64,000 bases of DNA from Sedimentitalea sp041224545 (GTDB lineage Bacteria; Pseudomonadota; Alphaproteobacteria; Rhodobacterales; Rhodobacteraceae), in NCBI RefSeq assembly GCF_041224545.1, contig NZ_JBGFGP010000109.1, forward strand, positions 68,212-132,211. The letters are read 5' to 3'. Positions 35,487-43,937 of the stretch are shown here, in pieces. The position numbers and the translations under genes were made by a program. The notes below the pieces were generated by a model, which was not told the origin of the DNA, made no database searches, and saw only the letters and a list, made by a program, of their open reading frames with translations. Every line of letters starts with the position of its first letter. Within the stretch, counting starts at the first letter, position 1.

Positions 35487-36773
35487 ACCGCACCATTCGG
35501 CGATGAAAAAGGCCAGCATACGCGTCAGATCGCGAACCGATTGCAGATCGACCCGTTCATCGAACCCGTGGATGTTTTCGGCGCGCGGACCGATACAGAA
35601 CGCCGGGATCCCGTAATAGAGCCCGTAAAAACGCGTATCGGTCAACGCGGTCATCTTACGCTCCTGCAGGGGTGCGTCGGTTTCAAAGGTGCGCGCATAG
35701 GCGGATTGCATGACGCCCAGAGCCGGATCGGCATCCGCGCCCAGGACATATCCTTCGGCCTGGAAACCGTTCCAGATCACCTGCGGCGGGGTGTTTGACA
35801 GAAACGGATGATCGCGCGAGGCGGCGGCAACGCAGGCTTCGATCTCGGCACGGGCCTCTGCCAGGTCCTGTCCGGGCAGCACGCCCATGCGGCAGTCCAC
35901 GTCGCACCACGCCGGCACGCTCGACGCCCAGTCGCCGCCCGAGATTTTGCCGGCGTTGAAATTCAGCGGATGCGCGACGTCACCGTAGACGGGATGCTGG
36001 GTTGCACGGGCGTTCCAGTCGGCCTCAAGCCCCTGCAAGGCGCGGATCACATCATGGGCGGCCAGGATCGCATTCGATCCCTCGCCCGCCACGGCAACAT
36101 GTACCGGACGGCCGCGCAGGCGCAGGCGGAACCAGAGCGCACCGACCTGCGCGCGGTTGATGGTAAAGTCTGACGGCTCCGGCAGGACCGCCGCGTCGGC
36201 GCGATAGCCGCGCTGCAGCGTGGAAAGTGCGCCAAGCCCGGTGCTTTCCTCTTCGATCACCGACTGGACATGCACCCGCGCCGCCGGTTCGACCCCTGCG
36301 CGGGCCAGCGCGTCAAGCGCGAAAATGGCGGCGACGGTGCCAGCCTTCATGTCGCCCGCACCGCGCCCATACATCCAGCCATCCTCGATCACCGGATCAA
36401 AGGGCGGATGGGTCCACATTTCTGTCGGACCTTCCGGGACAACGTCAAGATGGCCCTGCAGGATCAGCGAGCGGCCCTTGACCTCGACCGGGTGGTGCGT
36501 GCCGACAACACTCCGTGCGCGGGAAAAATCGCCCATGATCGGACCAAAGCCGGGCAACGATTCCAGATCGGCGAGCCGTATCGTCCAGTCGTCGACGCTG
36601 TAACCGCGCGCGCGCAGGGCATCGGCGACAAAATCCTGCGCCGGCCCTTCCTGAAAACGCAGGCTGGGGATCGCGACAAAGTCGCGGAGAAACCCGATCT
36701 GCGCATCGAAACCGTCATCCACCGCCTGTGCTATTCGCGCGGCGGTATTCTCATCAAGCGTCAAGGCAGTCAT
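35427..36773 (-). CDS. M20 family peptidase (ArgE/DapE type)
   Basis: A 448-aa zinc hydrolase. Ligand motifs are LQGHLDVVPEG, YGRGAGDMKAGTVA and VIEEESTGLGAL, with a late His in IHGFDERV. The start at 36773 follows GGGGAACTG. The 3' end overlaps the convergent acylase gene by 60 bases, and its last 20 or so residues (NPRNQRDAGDGCG...) look non-conserved. It probably finishes degradation of N-acylated amino acids made by the acylase. Confidence 0.9.
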   Translation of the reverse strand: MTALTLDENTAARIAQAVDDGFDAQIGFLRDFVAIPSLRFQEGPAQDFVADALRARGYSVDDWTIRLADLESLPGFGPIMGDFSRARSVVGTHHPVEVKGRSLILQGHLDVVPEGPTEMWTHPPFDPVIEDGWMYGRGAGDMKAGTVAAIFALDALARAGVEPAARVHVQSVIEEESTGLGALSTLQRGYRADAAVLPEPSDFTINRAQVGALWFRLRLRGRPVHVAVAGEGSNAILAAHDVIRALQGLEADWNARATQHPVYGDVAHPLNFNAGKISGGDWASSVPAWCDVDCRMGVLPGQDLAEARAEIEACVAAASRDHPFLSNTPPQVIWNGFQAEGYVLGADADPALGVMQSAYARTFETDAPLQERKMTALTDTRFYGLYYGIPAFCIGPRAENIHGFDERVDLQSVRDLTRMLAFFIAEWCGLNPRNQRDAGDGCGVHRLG

Positions 36774-37007
36774 GCGCAGTTCCCCCGATATCCGGCACCA
36801 GTTGTTGTCCTTCTCCAACGGCGAGGTCAAGGCGTGTCGTGGCGCGGTGATTACTTCGGCAATCAAAACTCAAGGTCAGCCCAGGTGCCTGCCGCTCCGC
36901 GCGCGAGATGCATCGTGCTCGGGAGGATCGATACTGAAATAGCTCTGCAATGCCGTTAAACTCTGCTAACGAGAAGTCGAAAAGAAAGCGAAGCGAATCC
37001 GACTGAC

Positions 37008-37676
37008 ATGATGAACGAATTGCTGCCTTCCGGCTCCATTCTTGGTGCATTTCTCCTCGCAAGCTTCATCCTTGCGGTTACTCCCGGGCCGAGTGTTCTC
37101 TACATCGTCGCGCGCAGCAGCCTACAGGGCAGACAATATGGTCTGGCATCGGTGGGTGGCGTGGCACTGGGCAACTTTGGAAATGCTATGGGCGCGTCTT
37201 TGGGGCTGGCTGCACTTTTTGCTGTGTCTGCGGTCGCTTTCACAGTGGTCAAATGGGCCGGGGCCGCCTATCTCGTGTATCTTGGCGTGAAGACGATACG
37301 GGACGCGCGCAAGACCGCGAGAATGAATGTGACGCCAGCGCCTAAATCGGCGATGCGGATTTTCCGTGACGGGTTCTTTGTCGCGCTCCTGAACCCCAAG
37401 ACCACCATTTTCTTTGCGGCCTTTCTTCCGCAGTTCATGACTGCGACGGGGAATATCGCGGCTCAAAGCATGGCGCTTGGAGCGGTATTCGTGGCTATGG
37501 CTGCAGCGACCGATACGGCCTATGCGCTTGCCGCGAGCGGCGCATCCAGATTCCTGTCCGGATCGGGTAAGTTCGGGAAGTTGGGCAGTTACGGTGTTGG
37601 CGGGATCTTCATCGGGCTCGGACTGGTCGCTCTGATTGCCGATCGCCCGAACGTGCATCAGCGATCCACATTTTGA
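37008..37676 (+). CDS. LysE/RhtB family exporter
   Basis: A 222-aa membrane protein. Residues 12-45 (GAFLLASFILAVTPGPSVLY) carry the LysE hallmark TPGP, and FFVALLNPKTTIFFAAFLPQF is the second conserved segment. About six helices are visible. It exports amino acids or related compounds. It is divergent from the M20 gene; no promoter was pinpointed in the 234-base gap. A second in-frame ATG follows at 37011. Confidence 0.9.
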   Translation: MMNELLPSGSILGAFLLASFILAVTPGPSVLYIVARSSLQGRQYGLASVGGVALGNFGNAMGASLGLAALFAVSAVAFTVVKWAGAAYLVYLGVKTIRDARKTARMNVTPAPKSAMRIFRDGFFVALLNPKTTIFFAAFLPQFMTATGNIAAQSMALGAVFVAMAAATDTAYALAASGASRFLSGSGKFGKLGSYGVGGIFIGLGLVALIADRPNVHQRSTF

Positions 37677-37862
37677 TCAGGCTGCTTGTCAAGGTATCCG
37701 CGAGACAGATCCTCGTCTGTGGGACGCTGCGGCATGACCCGCCAAAATAGCGCAGTGAGCTGCGGACAAGAGGCGATGCGCAATATTTATCTGGCCGCGC
37801 ACCGAGTCTGGGTTAAGCTGAGCGAAGATTGGATCAAGGCAACCAGAAGGGACAGCATTTCA

Positions 37863-38642
37863 ATGAAGAAAGCTCTACTCGCGATGCTTACGATTGCAGC
37901 GATGTCCAACGCTAATGTCTCCACTGCGCAGGACGCCGCCGCCCAAGCCAACAACCCCTTGGCCAAAATCCAGGCGCTCAACCTGCAGAACTACTATATC
38001 GGCGCGTTGACCGGTGACAGCGACGCGACCGCCAACCAGTTCGTCATACGCTATGCCAAGCCGCTTTCCGTAGGCGAGAGTACGTGGCTCATGCGCGTGT
38101 CGGTTCCGGTCAACACCCTGCCTGTCGGCACGGATATGAACGATGTGACCGATCTGGGCGATATCAGTATCTTTGCCGCATATCTGTTCGAATCTGCCAA
38201 TCCGGACATCAGCTTTGCGATCGGTCCCCAAATCGTTGCGCCCACGGCCCAGGATGACCGGTTGGGCAATGATCAATGGCAGTTGGGCATCGCCAATGTC
38301 TATTTCAACGCGACCAGTTCGAAGTTTCAGTATGGCTACCTGCTGACTTATCAAAACGGCGTCGGCGACACCAACGGGCGCGAGAGGGTGAAACTCGCGG
38401 CGGTTCAACCCTTTGCGTTCTACCAGCTTGGCCAGGGTTGGTATACCGGCGGCGCACCTTTATGGACGTTCGATTTGAACAACGGTGATTACAGCATGCC
38501 GCTTGGCCTGCGGCTGGGAAAGGTGATCAAGGCCAACGACACCGTCTACAACATGTTTGTCGAACCGCAATACAACATCGCCCACGAAGGGATCGGACAG
38601 CCCGAATGGCAGATCTACTTTGCTCTGAACATGCAGTTCTGA
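37863..38642 (+). CDS. Exported beta-rich, outer-membrane-type protein
   Basis: A 259-aa protein. A signal peptide (ALLAMLTIAAMSNANVSTAQ) is followed by alternating hydrophobic/polar strands and ends in Phe (IYFALNMQF), as outer-membrane barrels do. Segments such as GDISIFAAYLF, FAIGPQIVAPTA and PLGLRLGKVIK resemble the phenol MetA-like/DUF family seen near transporters. AAGGGAC precedes the ATG at 37863; the longer frame upstream has no ribosome site. Function is not assigned. Confidence 0.7.
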   Translation: MKKALLAMLTIAAMSNANVSTAQDAAAQANNPLAKIQALNLQNYYIGALTGDSDATANQFVIRYAKPLSVGESTWLMRVSVPVNTLPVGTDMNDVTDLGDISIFAAYLFESANPDISFAIGPQIVAPTAQDDRLGNDQWQLGIANVYFNATSSKFQYGYLLTYQNGVGDTNGRERVKLAAVQPFAFYQLGQGWYTGGAPLWTFDLNNGDYSMPLGLRLGKVIKANDTVYNMFVEPQYNIAHEGIGQPEWQIYFALNMQF

Positions 38643-39196
38643 GAGATCAGCCGACGTCCCGATGGCTCAGGAAGTGACAGGCGGCCGATCCCCCCTGTTC
38701 CGATGAATGACATCGCGACGACCGAGACCGCGCCGCGTGACAGATTTATGGTGGCGCAATGAACCTATACCGGGCGTCCGGGCATCCACGGACCGATCTG
38801 GGGCTTCAGCATTCAATCCATCGACCCTGACATTCGCGCGGTAGGGTGCCTTGCCAATACGTTCGCCACTCACGGCGATGTGCGCCAGATGATCGCGGGC
38901 GGGATTGCCGCGCGAATCAATGGGGCGAATGACAAGTGCCCGGATATTGCGGTGCCTGGTCGCGTAGATAAAATTATTTTGGAACAATGCGTTACGTTAA
39001 GGCCGGTCCGGGCGTAACGAAACTTTACGGATCTCCTGTTTCTGGCGTGAATCCGCTTTTTCTCGCGCAGTTTCGTTTGCGCGGGCGGAAATAACGGCGC
39101 TAGTCTGCTTCCCATTCAATCGACGGAAGCTCTAGGGAGGAGGGTCCGGTGTTTGACGCAGCCGCTCAGACCGGGACAGACATGGCCCTGACGTTA
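38643..39196. other. 554-base gap with an orphan ribosome-binding site
   Basis: No convincing gene is seen. CGTTACG at 38990-38996 and CGTAACG at 39013-39019 form a 7-base inverted repeat. At 39134-39143 GGGAGGAGGG lies 5 bases before a GTG (39149), but the frame that follows runs antisense through the 39197-39475 gene and looks non-coding after about 25 codons. A plus-strand frame at about 38763-39017 is open but follows a stop and has no start. Confidence 0.4.
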
Positions 39197-39475
39197 TCAG
39201 TTGGGCCGCCGGGTGCCAGGGGACCCTGGCATGAGGTCCCAGATTGCCGACAGGTCCAATGCCATCCGTGCGTGCACCTGCGCCATTATCCTGTCCCGGA
39301 GCTCGTCGGGAAGCGAGTCCATGCTGATGCGCGCCGCGCGCAAGTCGGTCGGCGCGCCTGTCGCGAGGGCCTGGTTCACGGCGGCGCTGCAAGGCTCGCA
39401 ATCGGGGTCGTCACTATCTGCGAGAGCCTGTTGCAGCGCGGTCAGGAATCGCGTGTCGGCGGGATCGTTCATCAT
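39197..39475 (-). CDS. Small hypothetical protein, 92 aa
   Basis: Not recognised. The protein is acidic and helical, begins MMNDPADTRFLTALQQALAD, and holds a paired Cys (PDCEPC). GGAG lies about 8 bases before the ATG, which supports real translation. It is divergent from the 96-aa gene, 47 bases apart, and so shares a promoter region with the WD40-protein gene set. Confidence 0.55.
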   Translation of the reverse strand: MMNDPADTRFLTALQQALADSDDPDCEPCSAAVNQALATGAPTDLRAARISMDSLPDELRDRIMAQVHARMALDLSAIWDLMPGSPGTRRPN

Positions 39476-39522
39476 GGCAATGTCTCCGGTCGTTGCTGTG
39501 ATACCCGTGTCGGATCGGCATC

Positions 39523-39813
39523 ATGACGAGTCGGCCCCGCGATATCCAGACGATACTGAATGAGCGTCTCTCGATCATTCAGGCCATCGCGGCGGCGAAT
39601 AGCGAAAACCTGCGGCTCAACCAGATCGCGGGGGGCATGATGATCCTCGATCAGAAGGATGAAGTGGAGGGCACGGACGACGACCTGCGTCGTGATGATC
39701 GTGCCGCCAATGACACCGCATTGACCCGTTGCACGGCCGGGATTGAAAAGCTCGAAGCAAAACTGGCTGTCCTTGATCGTGAACTCGAGGCCGCCACCGA
39801 AAGAAAAAAGTAG
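39523..39813 (+). CDS. Small coiled-coil-like hypothetical protein, 96 aa
   Basis: Not recognised. The sequence is charged and helical throughout. Its C-terminus (GIEKLEAKLAVLDRELEAAT) has heptad-like hydrophobic spacing that suggests a coiled coil. The ribosome site is weak. It is followed one base later by the WD40-type gene, so the two are probably translated together. Confidence 0.6.
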   Translation: MTSRPRDIQTILNERLSIIQAIAAANSENLRLNQIAGGMMILDQKDEVEGTDDDLRRDDRAANDTALTRCTAGIEKLEAKLAVLDRELEAATERKK

Positions 39814-39814
39814 T

Positions 39815-40951
39815 ATGACCCAACATCTGACGCCACCATCCATATCCCTGTTCGACCTGATTGCGCGCTCCTGGGAGCTTGGAAGCGAAATCATCGACGT
39901 GCAATTCAACGTCATCGGCTCGTCCGTGGCCGTTACCCTGGCGGACGGAACGCTCGCTTTCCTGGGGGTCAAGGACGGAGAGGATCCGGAAACCCGGATG
40001 CGGACCGAAGCGGATACCGGTCGCGTGACCATCCGGCCGCGCACGAAACCCCTGCCTGTTCCGGTCCGGTCCGACGGGGCCATTGCAGATCCCGATACAG
40101 GGCTGTGCCAGGTCGCGCAGCAGGGCTTTGCATTCGCGCACCGTGATGGACAAGAAATCTGGCGCGCAACCGCCAAGGGTTTGACCCTGCGTGTGGCCAA
40201 GGCGAAGGACGCGCAGGTAACGGCGCTCTCCGCGCTCCCCGGCAAGCGCGGTCTTCTTGTTGCGCGCGGTCGCAGTCTGGAGGTTATGTCGCCCGAAAAC
40301 GCGGAATCGCTGGGTTCGGCGGAACTGGCTCACGATATTCGCCATATCGCTCTCTCACCGGGCGCGGATCGGCTGGCCTGCTGGGGTTCGGGGCATCTGA
40401 CGATCCTCGCGACTGACGGGCTCAGCCCGGTCGCGGACATTGCGGCAGATGGCGCGTTGACAGGCTTGCGCTGGTCGCCGGATGAACGATGGCTGGTGGG
40501 CGGATGCGCCGACAAGGCGTTGCTGCTCGTGGATGTCGCGAAAGGACAGGCAGACCGGATCGAGGGCTTCCCCGCACCGATCGCGTCGGTCGACTTCAGC
40601 AGGAAGGCCGAGGCGATGATCTCGTCCGGCGCGTTTCGTGTCGTGGGCTGGCGGATGCCGGACTTGCCGTTCGGAGAACACCCGGGATTGCCGGTCGAGA
40701 CCGGAAAACCCGGTCTGACTGTTGTCGAGACGGTTGCGGCCCACCCCATGCGCGACCTCTGTGCGGTGGGGTATGCCAACGGATTGATCACAATCTGCCA
40801 GATCGGCAAGCGCGAAGAGATGATGCTGCGTGAAGGCGGCGGCGATCCGGTGAACGCGCTGGCCTGGTCGCCCGACGGAAATCATCTCGCGATCGGGACC
40901 GGCAAGGGAAAGGCCGAGATCGTGACGTTCCCCAAGGCGATGTTCAAATAA
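39815..40951 (+). CDS. WD40-repeat-like beta-propeller protein
   Basis: A 378-aa cytoplasmic protein without a signal peptide. Repeats of propeller type are visible: LTGLRWSPDERWLVGGCADK with ALLLVDVA, IASVDFSRKAEAMISSGAFR, and VNALAWSPDGNHLAIGTGKG. Their spacing of about 40-45 residues is that of WD40 blades. It probably serves as a protein-interaction scaffold. The start is the ATG at 39815 right after the stop of the 96-aa gene; a longer ORF from 39743 would overlap that gene. No catalytic motif is seen. Confidence 0.7.
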   Translation: MTQHLTPPSISLFDLIARSWELGSEIIDVQFNVIGSSVAVTLADGTLAFLGVKDGEDPETRMRTEADTGRVTIRPRTKPLPVPVRSDGAIADPDTGLCQVAQQGFAFAHRDGQEIWRATAKGLTLRVAKAKDAQVTALSALPGKRGLLVARGRSLEVMSPENAESLGSAELAHDIRHIALSPGADRLACWGSGHLTILATDGLSPVADIAADGALTGLRWSPDERWLVGGCADKALLLVDVAKGQADRIEGFPAPIASVDFSRKAEAMISSGAFRVVGWRMPDLPFGEHPGLPVETGKPGLTVVETVAAHPMRDLCAVGYANGLITICQIGKREEMMLREGGGDPVNALAWSPDGNHLAIGTGKGKAEIVTFPKAMFK

Positions 40952-40970
40952 CTCCAGAGGAAAAGAGACC

Positions 40971-41150
40971 ATGCAACAAGCATTGAGCACCGAAGAACAG
41001 AGCAAAGACAGTTACTTCCAGCAACTGGCAAAGATCGCCGAAGAGATGATTGACGATCATGGCAAGGAGTTTGCCACCGGGGCGCTGATCCTCGCGGCGC
41101 AATGGATATCTCAGGGTCGTCTGGGGAATGCCGACGAAACCAAGCACTAG
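40971..41150 (+). CDS. Very small hypothetical protein, 59 aa
   Basis: Not recognised. It begins MQQALSTEEQSKDSYFQQLA and is predicted helical. AGAGGAAAAGAG gives a good ribosome site before the ATG, 19 bases after the WD40-protein stop. Its stop overlaps the convergent 321-aa gene by 4 bases. It belongs to the same operon as the 96-aa and WD40-type proteins. Confidence 0.6.
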   Translation: MQQALSTEEQSKDSYFQQLAKIAEEMIDDHGKEFATGALILAAQWISQGRLGNADETKH

Positions 41151-42112
41151 TGGCGACTGGCCTGCTCATGGCGTTGGCGCTCTGACGCTGGAGCGTTCAA
41201 ACACTGGATCTGGCTCACGAGTATTCCGCTGAGCGGGGCGGCGAGCGGCGCAAATGTTCCCGCTGCGGTTTCGCCTGCCTTGTCCAGAAGGTCCGTCAGT
41301 TCCGGTGCCAGAAGGTGTGCATAGGCGCATAGCTCATGTATTCGAAAGGTTGCAAAATACAGGCTGTCATCGTTCAGCAATGCTCTGTCCTGCCGTGCCC
41401 CGGGGGGTGTGGTGTTCAGGATGTTGCTGTGGACCGCTGTGCTGAGCGTGGCCAGCACCGATTTTCTCCATGTCGCGTATTCGGTGTCGGCGGAATGGTC
41501 GATACCCACGCTGTAGAGCTTTTCCGAGATCGCCTTGAACGCGCGCCCGCCCGCGATGTGGCGGCGCCAGAAGTCGCTTGCATCTTCCGCCGTGCTGCAT
41601 TCGGAAAACCTCCGCGCCAGCATCGGGCGGATAAGCAGAACGAGCGCCATATCCGCATCCTCGGACAGAGAACGGGCGACCTGCATCGCCGGCAGGGGCA
41701 GTTCCGTGAGGGCAAGCAATCGAAGGGCCGTCATCTGTTCGATCAACCGGGCGGTGACACCGGCAAGCCCATGCCACTGGGCCGCCGACAAGCCATCGAT
41801 ACTCACGGAGTGGCCGGCGGCGGTGGCGGCATGCAGCGCTCGGACCCACAAAAGCGCCTGATCGAAGAGAAACACCAGATCGACCGCTGCGCTGTCATGC
41901 GACGCATCGATCTGTGGCACTGCCCGAAACCCGGGCAACGCGCGGATACCCTCGCGCCAGATCTGGTCGAAATCGAGCCCCCGGGCAGACCAGAGCTGTT
42001 TGATCCGCGCCAGAAGCTGCGGCGACAGCCCCGGGTAAGACTGTTCCGGCGGGGCGTGAAGGAGCGGTGCAATCGCAGCAAAGGGAGTGGAGTCGGCCAT
42101 ATCGTCCGTCAT
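41147..42112 (-). CDS. Hypothetical helical protein, 321 aa
   Basis: Not recognised. The sequence is alpha-helical and soluble, with Trp-rich patches such as RIKQLWSARGLDFDQIWREG and YATWRKSVLATLSTAVHSN. There is no signal peptide, membrane segment or known catalytic motif. It is divergent from the sigma-54 paralog (71 bases between starts) and convergent with the 59-aa gene. The start at 42112 lacks a clear ribosome site; an in-frame ATG at 42100 is possible. Confidence 0.6.
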   Translation of the reverse strand: MTDDMADSTPFAAIAPLLHAPPEQSYPGLSPQLLARIKQLWSARGLDFDQIWREGIRALPGFRAVPQIDASHDSAAVDLVFLFDQALLWVRALHAATAAGHSVSIDGLSAAQWHGLAGVTARLIEQMTALRLLALTELPLPAMQVARSLSEDADMALVLLIRPMLARRFSECSTAEDASDFWRRHIAGGRAFKAISEKLYSVGIDHSADTEYATWRKSVLATLSTAVHSNILNTTPPGARQDRALLNDDSLYFATFRIHELCAYAHLLAPELTDLLDKAGETAAGTFAPLAAPLSGILVSQIQCLNAPASERQRHEQASRH

Positions 42113-42183
42113 TCTGAAAACGGTGTGCCAAGCGTAACCTGTGGCTTTGAAACTTGGCCAGACATTTCAATGGAAATCGGACG

Positions 42184-43443
42184 ATGAGAGTTTCGACCCG
42201 AACGCGCGTCGGCCAGGCACAGGTGTTTCGGATGGCGCATGTCGTCAATGTGATACGGATGTCCCAGGAGGAGCTGGATACACATCTTTTGCGCATTGCC
42301 GAGAACAACCCGTTTCTTGTCGTGCGGCGTCGCCGACATGCCTGGAACCGGACCGGTGCCGCGCAGGATGCACCGGAATCCGGTCCGGTGGATGCGCCAA
42401 ACAGTCTTTACGATCACGTCCTGCGTGAATTGTCGGGGCTGATCGCGCAGGGCGGTGCGATGGAGCGGCTGATCGTGGGTCTCGTCGAAGAGCTTGAGCC
42501 GACGGGGTGGATCAGCCGACCGGTTCCCGAAATCGCGGCGGCTCTGGGGTTTGGCTGCGAGGTGGTCGAGTCGGCCTTGCGCCTGGTGCAGCGTCGAGTC
42601 TCGCCTGCCGGATTGTTTGCCCGCGATCTTGCCGATTGCCTGCGTCTGCAGCTCGAAGATCAGGATTTGTTGGACCAAGAGATGGAGCGCGTGCTCGTGC
42701 ATCTTGCCGTTCTTGAGACCGGCGATGCGGACGCACTTGCAAAGGCGGCGGCTCTGGACCCCGCGACCGTTTCGGAACATCTCGCCCGTTTGCGGCGGCT
42801 GGATCCCAAACCCGGAAGCCGGTTCACCAATGATCCGACGCTTTTGCGCGATCCGGACGTGCGGGTCGAACCGGATGGCGATGGTTGGATGCCGGTTTTC
42901 AAGCCGGGTTTCGAGACAACGGTGGACGTACTGCCGAAAGGGTCTGGCGAGAGGTATCCTGAACTGCGCCAGGCCGTGGGAGAGGCCCGCGCGCTCAAAC
43001 AGGCTCTCGAACTCCGGCAAAACGCGCTGAAACATATCGTCAGGGTCATGATCGAGGTTCAGGGTGATTTCTTTCGGAATGGCCCTGCGGCTCTGAAGCC
43101 ACTCACCCAGGCAACAATCGCCGAACGGACCGGCTTTCACCTCAGCACGGTAAGCCGGGTTCTGAACGGTCTTTTGATCGAAGGGCCGAATGGGATCGTG
43201 CCGGCGCGCATGCTCTGTGCACGGCGTTCGTCACGCTGCGCGCAGCGCGGGGTTTCAAAACCCACGGTATTGGCGCGCCTTCGGGAGCTGCTGCTGGCAG
43301 AAAGCCCAAGCAGCCCGCTCAGCGACCAGTGCCTGTCCGACCGGCTCGGTGCCGAGGGCGTGACCGTGTCGAGACGCGTGGTCGCGAACTACCGCCAGGA
43401 ACTTGGTTTCGCACCGGTGGCGCAACGACGCCTGCGCGCCTGA
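42184..43443 (+). CDS. rpoN: RNA polymerase sigma-54 factor, divergent paralog (RpoN-like)
   Basis: A 419-aa protein, shorter than typical RpoN (about 480-500). Region I is reduced: the Gln-rich activator region is replaced by VGQAQVFRMAHVVNVIRMSQ, followed by NNPFL. The core-binding domain follows at about residues 90-250. The DNA-binding domain has AERTGFHLSTVSRVLNG and the RpoN box SRRVVANYR at residues 396-404, against the canonical ARRTVAKYR. The start at 42184 is chosen over an upstream TTG. The gene lies directly before the monooxygenase operon, which has a -24/-12 promoter and a sigma-54 activator. Alphaproteobacteria are known to carry functionally specialised RpoN copies. Confidence 0.9.
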   Translation: MRVSTRTRVGQAQVFRMAHVVNVIRMSQEELDTHLLRIAENNPFLVVRRRRHAWNRTGAAQDAPESGPVDAPNSLYDHVLRELSGLIAQGGAMERLIVGLVEELEPTGWISRPVPEIAAALGFGCEVVESALRLVQRRVSPAGLFARDLADCLRLQLEDQDLLDQEMERVLVHLAVLETGDADALAKAAALDPATVSEHLARLRRLDPKPGSRFTNDPTLLRDPDVRVEPDGDGWMPVFKPGFETTVDVLPKGSGERYPELRQAVGEARALKQALELRQNALKHIVRVMIEVQGDFFRNGPAALKPLTQATIAERTGFHLSTVSRVLNGLLIEGPNGIVPARMLCARRSSRCAQRGVSKPTVLARLRELLLAESPSSPLSDQCLSDRLGAEGVTVSRRVVANYRQELGFAPVAQRRLRA

Positions 43444-43466
43444 TTCTTATTATAAAATAGAAACTT

Positions 43467-43490
43467 GCCGACGATCATCGGCTCTTTTTT
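43467..43490 (+). terminator. Intrinsic terminator after the rpoN paralog
   Basis: GCCGA (43467-43471) pairs with TCGGC (43478-43482) around a 6-base loop, followed at once by TCTTTTTT. It lies 24 bases after the sigma-factor stop and separates its transcript from the monooxygenase promoter region. Confidence 0.65.
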
Positions 43491-43540
43491 GGCGCTTGCC
43501 GGATCAGTTGGCGTGCTGCGTGTCCGATGCTTCGGACCGG

Positions 43541-43583
43541 AGTGTAAAGCACATGTGTAACGTCTGGCGACCGGCTGTGTAAC
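43541..43583. promoter_or_regulatory. Candidate upstream activator sites for the monooxygenase promoter
   Basis: The 8-mer TGTGTAAC occurs at 43554-43561 and 43576-43583, exactly 22 bp (two helical turns) apart. A related AGTGTAAA lies at 43541-43548. They are 155-200 bp upstream of the -24/-12 element, the usual distance for enhancer-binding protein sites. That the AcoR-like activator at 57623 binds here is inference. Confidence 0.5.
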
Positions 43584-43737
43584 TGCGGGCGTAAGACAAT
43601 GAAACACTCGCTTTTACCGGGCAGTATGCTGCGAGTGCGAATAGATGCCTTTAAAAAATATCTTTTTGGAAAAACAGCCAGCATTTTCAGCCTCATCATT
43701 GAAAAACTCGGATGCTGCAAATGCACATCCGCCGATC

Positions 43738-43753
43738 TGGAACCATCGTTGCA
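43738..43753 (+). promoter_or_regulatory. Sigma-54 (-24/-12) promoter of the monooxygenase operon
   Basis: TGGAACCATCGTTGCA matches the consensus TGGCACG-N4-TTGC(A/T) at 10 of 12 informative positions. GG and GC have the required 10-base separation. Transcription would start near 43764, leaving a leader of about 237 bases before prmA. Confidence 0.7.
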
Positions 43754-43814
43754 TGAAGAAAGGCATAACACGCGCTTTCCAGTGCAGGAGAACACGAAAG
43801 AACGAAGGACCGGG

Positions 43815-43937
43815 ATGAAGGATGTCGCTTGGCGCCCGGCAATTGCCGCAGGACTGGCCATGCGCAGCAACCGGATGTCCCCCACCTTTGCCGAGAACCG
43901 ATGTGTCGTCGGCCAAATGCCGGGCACATCCAAATGA
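43815..43937 (+). CDS. Possible 40-aa leader peptide in the prmA 5' leader
   Basis: The frame starts MKDVAWRPAIAAGLAMRSNR and ends with a TGA 63 bases before prmA. GAAGGA lies 6 bases before the ATG. It lies wholly within the leader expected from the sigma-54 promoter. No homolog is recognised. It may be a translated regulatory uORF or chance. Confidence 0.35.
   Translation: MKDVAWRPAIAAGLAMRSNRMSPTFAENRCVVGQMPGTSK

Noticed and set aside
38667..38987. 106-codon minus-strand ORF in the gap after the outer-membrane-type gene
   Set aside because: There is no ribosome site, the composition is shadow-like, and there is no similarity to any family I know.
42125..42175. TGGCTTTGAAACTTGG before the rpoN paralog as a -24/-12 site (autoregulation)
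   Set aside because: There is no GC at the required distance from the GG, so the element does not fit.
43829..43846. TGGCGC...TTGCC near 43830 as a sigma-54 promoter
   Set aside because: The GG and GC elements are 12 bases apart instead of 10, so it cannot be a normal -24/-12 promoter; the match at 43738 has correct spacing.
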